A stretch of DNA of 9,190 nucleotides from a candidate division NPL-UPA2 bacterium (lineage in GTDB: Bacteria; Bacillota; UBA994): assembly GCA_018725205.1 (NCBI GenBank), contig QLUB01000076.1, positions 1-9,190 of the forward strand, written 5' to 3'. A model generated the notes under the pieces. That model was not told where the DNA came from and ran no database searches. It saw only the letters and a list, made by a program, of their open reading frames with translations. The position numbers and the translations under genes are program-made. Each line of letters opens with the position of its first letter. Position 1 is the first letter of the stretch. Positions 5,192 to 9,190 of the stretch are shown piece by piece.

Positions 5192-6589
5192 GTGAGCTTT
5201 CTGGAAGATACCCAAGTACTGCAGGTGCTGCGCGGCTTTAACCCGTGGTGGCGGAGCGGTGGGTGGGCTAGTCCCCCGCCCGCGTTTAAGCGAGCTGCCT
5301 TTCAGCGCGCTTGGCACCTCCTCACCCAAACACAAATCCGCCGCCCGGTGTTTATCAGCGGGTCCCGCCGCGTAGGTAAAACAACTATACTTAGGCAACT
5401 GGCAGAGGCACTTCTCGCCGACGGTCTTGCCCCCTATCAGCTACTATATGTGCCCCTAGACCACCCCATACTTGAGTTGACCCCCCTTAACCGTCTAATC
5501 GAAATCTACCGCACGCAGATTCTCGGCGGCGCTGAGCAGGGCGTGCTGTTGCTGGACGAAATCACCCATGCCGAGGATTGGTCGGCATGGCTGAAACACG
5601 CTGCCTTGCTCTGGCCTAACTACCACATCGCCGCTGCCGGCTCAGCCCTTGCGTCGTCCTCGCCTGACAGCGGAGGCTTCACGACGATTGCCCTCCCCCC
5701 ACTGTCGTTTACGGAATACGCGCATATGCGAAAGATCACGCCCGACGTATTTTGCTCGCTCGCTGAGCTGCCTGCGCTTGAGCGCGCCGGACAGCAGCTT
5801 GTCCTTAACTCGCTTGCCGTTTTGGAGCCCTACTTTCTTCGTTACCTACTGCAGGGCGGCTACCCCGAGACTGCTTTGATTGACGATGCCGTGCTGGCAC
5901 ACGAGCTCTTGCGTGAAGAGTGCGTCGACCGCGTGCTTCGGCACGACATAGCGCTCCATTCCGGCATACGCAACGTGCGCGACCTAGAGAAGGTATTTGT
6001 TTACCTCTGCGTACACGCGGGCGAGAGTTTAGGGCAGGAAGCAATGGCTCGGAGTCTACAGCTTTCACGTGTAACGCTCGCTAGTTACTTACAGGCACTT
6101 GAGTTCGCACAGCTCATCTTGCCTGCCCACCAAGTCGACCAGTTCAGTCACCGCGTGCCTAAGTCCCGCAGCAAATTCTACATCGCCGACGCGGCGCTCC
6201 GCAATGCCGTCCTCCTGCGCGGCGAAGACTGCTTATCGGACCCGAGCTACCTCGCATCACTGGCGGAGGGGTGTATCTTTCGCCACCTCACGGCGCACTT
6301 CAGTCGAGCCGCAATCGGCTACTGGCGAGCACCGAGCCGGGGGCTGGAATTAACCATGGCTGTGATGCTTCCGACTCGCCCTGCTTTGGCCGTGCAGCTT
6401 AAATTTCGCGAGCGCCCGGAGATTCTTGGCAGCGACCCGCTAATGGAGTTCGCCAGAGCTTACCCTGAAACTCCCTGTTTCTTTGTTACTAAGAGTAGCC
6501 TCGACTACGGCCCCTACGCCAACTCCGCACGCTACTTTCGCCTGCCCGCCTACATGTTACTCTACATGTTAGGGCTAGAGCAGTTCTAG
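5192..6589 (+). CDS. AAA ATPase with DUF4143-type C-terminal half (COG1373-like)
   Basis: The 465-residue product has NPWW (17-20) typical of this ATPase group, Walker A GSRRVGKTT (57-65), Walker B VLLLDE (118-123), then AAAGSALASSS (147-156) in the sensor region. The C-terminal half resembles DUF4143: a helical part with LQGGYPETALID (220-231), a winged-helix-like region about 266-340, and a nuclease-like core YWRAPSRGLELTM (377-389) and AVQLKF (400-405). In relatives the core reads EVDF and IEVK; here the aspartate position is Thr388 and Lys404 remains, so nuclease activity is doubtful. The role of these ATPases is generally unknown. I chose GTG at 5192, with AGGGAG nine bases ahead and after the promoter; the open frame extends upstream to 5096 but would cross the promoter. 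It precedes and is probably co-expressed with the radical SAM gene. Confidence 0.85.
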   Translation: MSFLEDTQVLQVLRGFNPWWRSGGWASPPPAFKRAAFQRAWHLLTQTQIRRPVFISGSRRVGKTTILRQLAEALLADGLAPYQLLYVPLDHPILELTPLNRLIEIYRTQILGGAEQGVLLLDEITHAEDWSAWLKHAALLWPNYHIAAAGSALASSSPDSGGFTTIALPPLSFTEYAHMRKITPDVFCSLAELPALERAGQQLVLNSLAVLEPYFLRYLLQGGYPETALIDDAVLAHELLREECVDRVLRHDIALHSGIRNVRDLEKVFVYLCVHAGESLGQEAMARSLQLSRVTLASYLQALEFAQLILPAHQVDQFSHRVPKSRSKFYIADAALRNAVLLRGEDCLSDPSYLASLAEGCIFRHLTAHFSRAAIGYWRAPSRGLELTMAVMLPTRPALAVQLKFRERPEILGSDPLMEFARAYPETPCFFVTKSSLDYGPYANSARYFRLPAYMLLYMLGLEQF

Positions 6590-6598
6590 GGAGGCCTT

Positions 6599-7813
6599 AT
6601 GTTCTATTTTGTCTATGCTGACAAACACGGCCAAGTCTTTGAGGACACAGACTATGGCGCCGTAATGCGCACGGGCGGCCTGCTCGTCGAGCCGGAGAGA
6701 GAGGATATGATTCCCCTACCCGCAGGCGCGAGTCTTGTCGGGCTGCCTCGCAGGGCTGCCGCCGCAGTGGACATGCGCGGACGCATCGCGCCCTACCCGC
6801 GAGAGGGTGCACAGACCGTTGCCGCACTGCTGCCGCAGGGGTATTTGCGCACGCTGCTCCCAGGGTATCGGCCCACGCAGGAGCCCCTGCCCCTGTTTGG
6901 CTACGCTGGCGTTGCTTGGTCTGAAAATAAGCTCTGGGTGGCAGCGGTGCAAGCGGCGACCAGCGATGACTTGCACAGATGGCAGCCAAGCCTGTTTAAC
7001 ACGACGGACTTGACGGAACTTATCGCCGTACGCCGACAGGAGTTCGGCCAGAACCGCATCCTAGAGCAGCTCATTCACTGCGCACAGAGCTACGGCTGTT
7101 TTACCGCACAAAACATGCTTTATCGCCGCTTTGAGGCCGGGCTACCCATTTCCCCCCGCTGCAATGCCAACTGCGTTGGCTGCATTTCATTGCAGGCATC
7201 CGAGTGTTGCCCCGCGCCGCAAGCGCGTATTGATTTCGTTCCTACTGTTACAGAAGCTACGGAGTTAGCGGTCAGGCACTTAGCCGAGGGCGGCGACACC
7301 GTAAGTTTCGGCCAAGGGTGCGAGGGAGAACCGCTGCTTGAGAGCGCACTGGCCGCCGACATTGTGCGCGCGGTGCGTGGGCAAACTAAGCGCGGTCACA
7401 TCAATATGAACACTAACGCGGGGGATTTTGACGGCCTGCGCGAAGTTGTCGACGCTGGCATCGACTCGCTTCGCGTAAGTCTAAACTCCCCGCGCCACGT
7501 AAGTTACAACCCCTACTACCGGCAGCAAAGCTACTCCCTAGACGATGTAATGCGCGGCATTAAATTTGCGCGTACGCAGAGCGTGTTCGTCTCCCTGAAC
7601 CTGCTGGTTATGCCCGGCGTATCTGACCGCGAAGAAGAGGTTGCGGCGCTGCAGCGGTTTATCCGTGAGACCGACGTAAACCAGGTACAGTTTCGCAACC
7701 TCAACATTGACCCAGATTTGTATCTCGGCCTGCTGCCGAAAGCGGAAGGAGAGGCTTTGGGCATCCGAAGCCTGCTGCAGGCAGTGCGTGTGACCGGCGT
7801 TTCAGTACGCTAG
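6599..7813 (+). CDS. Uncharacterised radical SAM protein
   Basis: A 404-residue protein. The radical SAM core begins near residue 183 with CNANCVGC (Cys188, Cys192, Cys195), the C-x3-C-x2-C motif that binds the 4Fe-4S cluster, followed by SFGQGCEGEPLL (236-247) as the SAM-binding segment, INMNTNAG (268-275) and LRVSLNSPRHVSYNPYYR (291-308). Residues 1-180 are a separate N-terminal domain with no motif I can assign. Extra cysteines at 203, 204 and 241 lie close to the core; no SPASM-type C-terminal cysteine cluster is visible. I recall similar full-length proteins in many clostridia, without known substrate. The ATG start has GGGAGG four bases ahead, and this sequence overlaps the TAG of the ATPase gene, so the two genes are translated in tandem. 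It ends in TAG three bases before the convergent M23 remnant. No terminator is visible. Confidence 0.88.
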   Translation: MFYFVYADKHGQVFEDTDYGAVMRTGGLLVEPEREDMIPLPAGASLVGLPRRAAAAVDMRGRIAPYPREGAQTVAALLPQGYLRTLLPGYRPTQEPLPLFGYAGVAWSENKLWVAAVQAATSDDLHRWQPSLFNTTDLTELIAVRRQEFGQNRILEQLIHCAQSYGCFTAQNMLYRRFEAGLPISPRCNANCVGCISLQASECCPAPQARIDFVPTVTEATELAVRHLAEGGDTVSFGQGCEGEPLLESALAADIVRAVRGQTKRGHINMNTNAGDFDGLREVVDAGIDSLRVSLNSPRHVSYNPYYRQQSYSLDDVMRGIKFARTQSVFVSLNLLVMPGVSDREEEVAALQRFIRETDVNQVQFRNLNIDPDLYLGLLPKAEGEALGIRSLLQAVRVTGVSVR

Positions 7814-7816
7814 CGC

Positions 7817-8104
7817 TTACGGCAGGAAATTGATTGGGTCCTTAAAGCGGTTGTTAACGCGCACCTCAAAGTGCACATGCGGTCCGGTAGAATTTCCGGT
7901 ACTGCCCACGCGAGCCACCACCTGGCCCTGCACCACCCGCTCACCGCGCTTCACTAACAAGCGTGAGGCGTGGGCATAAAGTGTACGGACGCCATCACCG
8001 TGATTAATAATCACGCAGTTGCCGTATCCACCCCACCAGCCCGCCTTTTCTACCCGCCCCGCTTGTACCGCGCCGCAATGCCTACCCGTAGGCGCAGCGA
8101 TGTC
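7817..8104 (-). pseudogene. 3' remnant of an M23 (LytM-type) peptidase gene
   Basis: The minus strand encodes 95 residues ending in TAA that match the C-terminal three quarters of an M23 zinc endopeptidase domain, a family that cuts peptidoglycan cross-bridges outside the membrane: DIAAPTG, AGWWGGYGN, VIINHGDGVRTLYAH, VVQGQVVARVGSTGNSTG and GPHVHFEVR with the H-x-H zinc ligands. The homology stops exactly at the aspartate of the usual H-x-G-x-D motif; the preceding bases are the 29-nt repeat copy B, and an in-frame TGA lies at 8138-8140. The first zinc histidine, signal peptide and start are missing; the sequence beyond is the oppositely oriented glycosyltransferase gene. The first in-frame start codon is GTG at 8014. 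It is most likely dead, the gene having lost its 5' part at the repeat. Confidence 0.85.
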
Positions 8105-8133
8105 GAAGCAGAAGGGACGGAGCTTTTTGCTTC
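8105..8133 (+). repeat. REP-like palindrome, copy B, at the M23 breakpoint
   Basis: Arms GAAGCAGAAGG (8105-8115) and CTTTTTGCTTC (8123-8133) surround the loop GACGGAG (8116-8122). All 11 positions can pair in RNA, two as G-U. Loop length and sequence are the same as in copy C and complementary to copy A. It directly abuts the truncated M23 remnant and ends 27 bases before the glycosyltransferase start. Confidence 0.85.
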
Positions 8134-8160
8134 CGGTTCACAGCTTGGGAGGCGACTCAC

Positions 8161-9150
8161 GTGAAAGTTCTTCATTTCGGTAGTTACTGGATGGGTGAAA
8201 ACGACATTGTGACCCTAATGGCAAAGGACCTCGCCACAGTGTGCGAGGCCAAGATTATCGACACCGGATTATACACCGGCAAGCCTTCCCCATGGGTGGT
8301 CAAAGACGCCAACCCTGCCTTGCGCACCGTCAATTGGCTGCGGGATGACCGCGTGCGCGAAGCTGTAGCTTCTTTTGGGCCGGACGTCGTTGTGTGCAAC
8401 GCCGGCGCAATGAGCCTTACGCCGGGCATGCACCAAGAGCTGCGGGCACAGGGCATAGTAACCGTCGGCATCGCCCTTTCAGACCCCGACGTCTTCGCCA
8501 CGCAGGGCAAGCTGTACGCTCACCTCTTTGACTCTTACTACACTAACGCCGAAGCCTCGCTAATTGACTACGCCACCATAGGCGTTAAGGCGAAGCTCCT
8601 CCCTTTCGCGGCCTCTGCGAGTTTTCACCGCCCGATGCCTGAGGTCAAGCGAAAATACGACATAATTATCGTAGGGCACGCCCGCGCCGACCGCCTACCC
8701 GTAGTTGCCGAATTGGATAAACACTTTAAGGTAGGCCTATACGGCAAGGGCTGGCGGCGATGGGGCATCGTGCCGCGCGGACATCAGGTTAATGGCGAGG
8801 AGCAGGTGCGGGCACTAAACAGCGGCAAGAGCTACCTCTCCTTCGCGCAAACGGTAGCGGGCTACACCAACGTCAAGGTGGGTCTGTTTGAAGCTGTAGC
8901 TTGCGGCACACCCGTGTTTACGCAGGTGTTTCCCGAAATGGAGCGGTACTTCGCCTACGAGCGTGAAATTATCGGTTTCACATCTGTGCCCGAGCTCGTC
9001 GCCAAGCTCAAGCACCACCTAGCCCACCCCGCCAGCCTCGCGACCATAGCAGAAAACGCCCGCAGCCGCCTGCTCCGCGAACACACTTGGACCAAGCGCT
9101 GGGAGCAAGTGCTGAGGAATGTGAAGCAGGAAGCAGTAGGGAAGCAGTAG
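8161..9150 (+). CDS. CgeB-like glycosyltransferase (GT-B fold)
   Basis: The 329-residue product resembles the CgeB / Glyco_trans_1_2 group of glycosyltransferases, which include spore-surface proteins of Bacillus and many uncharacterised cytoplasmic enzymes. It begins with a Rossmann-like strand MKVLHFGSYW, has DIIIVGHARADRLPVV (167-182) opening the second domain, and the conserved nucleotide-sugar site TNVKVGLFEAVACGTPVFTQ (236-255) with Glu244, then PELV and a helical end REHTWTKRWEQVL (306-318). Donor and acceptor are unknown. The start is GTG with GGGAGG (8147-8152) eight bases upstream. I see no clear promoter. The last nine residues, from Val321 on, and the TAG stop are encoded by GAAGCA repeats of palindrome copy C, so the native C-terminus may have been replaced or extended. 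Confidence 0.82.
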   Translation: MKVLHFGSYWMGENDIVTLMAKDLATVCEAKIIDTGLYTGKPSPWVVKDANPALRTVNWLRDDRVREAVASFGPDVVVCNAGAMSLTPGMHQELRAQGIVTVGIALSDPDVFATQGKLYAHLFDSYYTNAEASLIDYATIGVKAKLLPFAASASFHRPMPEVKRKYDIIIVGHARADRLPVVAELDKHFKVGLYGKGWRRWGIVPRGHQVNGEEQVRALNSGKSYLSFAQTVAGYTNVKVGLFEAVACGTPVFTQVFPEMERYFAYEREIIGFTSVPELVAKLKHHLAHPASLATIAENARSRLLREHTWTKRWEQVLRNVKQEAVGKQ

Positions 9151-9169
9151 GGACGGAGCCTTTTGCTTC
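9123..9169 (+). repeat. REP-like palindrome, copy C, with upstream tandem units
   Basis: The palindrome has arms GAAGCAGTAGG (9141-9151) and CCTTTTGCTTC (9159-9169) and the loop GACGGAG (9152-9158); ten of 11 positions pair, one as G-U. The left arm is the second of two direct 11-bp copies (9130-9140 and 9141-9151), preceded by a partial one at 9123-9129. The arm supplies the TAG stop of the glycosyltransferase gene. No T-run follows, so terminator function is uncertain. Bases 9170-9190 hold nothing I recognise. Confidence 0.85.
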
Positions 9170-9190
9170 GCAAATCGCTTTCCGCTTGTG

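Noticed and set aside
7817..8014. Functional 65-residue M23 protein starting at GTG 8014
   Set aside because: It would lack the first zinc motif and any signal peptide, and homology continues upstream of that GTG to the repeat, so the frame is a piece of a broken gene.
6599..8160. RiPP biosynthesis locus
   Set aside because: The radical SAM protein lacks a SPASM cysteine cluster, and I found no small precursor peptide gene, RRE-like protein or exporter around it.
8161..9150. Horizontal origin of the glycosyltransferase gene
   Set aside because: A repeat on each side is suggestive, but base use, GTG start and TAG stop match the neighbours, and no integrase, transposase or target duplication is visible.
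9141..9190. Terminator of the glycosyltransferase gene at palindrome copy C
   Set aside because: The hairpin is present but no T-run follows the 3' arm within the window; the T-rich part lies inside the arm.

Overview
The window looks like a chromosomal segment of a GC-rich member of the Bacillota, probably a clostridial lineage. The evidence is the minus-strand order rpmE (zinc-type bL31), yqhQ/DUF1385, prfA, prmC, purine-rich Shine-Dalgarno sequences (GGGAGG, AGAGGTG), a YqhQ homologue and a CgeB-like glycosyltransferase. I could not run a search, so the lineage is an inference. Six of the eight intact genes start with GTG and six of eight end in TAG, which is unusual.

Layout. The left third (1-3486, minus strand) is a translation-termination operon. 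A sigma-A-type promoter at 3519-3547 drives rpmE; an imperfect terminator-like hairpin follows, then yqhQ, prfA (RF1) and prmC (the methyltransferase that modifies the GGQ glutamine of RF1), joined by short overlaps. Next, on the same strand, comes the first 84 codons of an IscR/CymR-type Rrf2 regulator that leaves the window at base 1. It has its own promoter, whose -35 lies inside prmC and whose start point falls inside the 5' arm of the prmC terminator, and an IscR-box-like dyad. Divergent from rpmE, on the plus strand, is a Na+/acidic amino acid symporter (3683-4936) closed by a good terminator.

The right part (5129-7813, plus strand) is a two-gene unit: an AAA ATPase with a DUF4143-type C-terminal half (COG1373-like), then an uncharacterised radical SAM protein whose ribosome-binding site overlaps the ATPase stop codon. 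A strong promoter with an internal dyad precedes the pair. It is the least understood part of the window. Convergent to it is the 3' remnant of an M23 (LytM-type) peptidase gene (7817-8104), cut exactly where a 29-nt repeat begins, and then a CgeB-like glycosyltransferase gene (8161-9150).

The most striking feature that is not a gene is a 29-nt REP-like palindrome: two 11-nt arms around a constant 7-nt loop, GACGGAG or its complement. There are three copies at gene boundaries: upstream of rpmE, at the break of the M23 remnant, and at the 3' end of the glycosyltransferase gene, where it supplies the last codons and the stop. Two other short tandem repeats sit in coding or start regions: a 7-bp repeat inside prmC that adds an in-frame insert, and a 13-bp repeat carrying GGGAGGTG at the yqhQ start. 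I saw no tRNA, rRNA, CRISPR array or complete insertion sequence, and no gene-free stretch longer than 300 bases.
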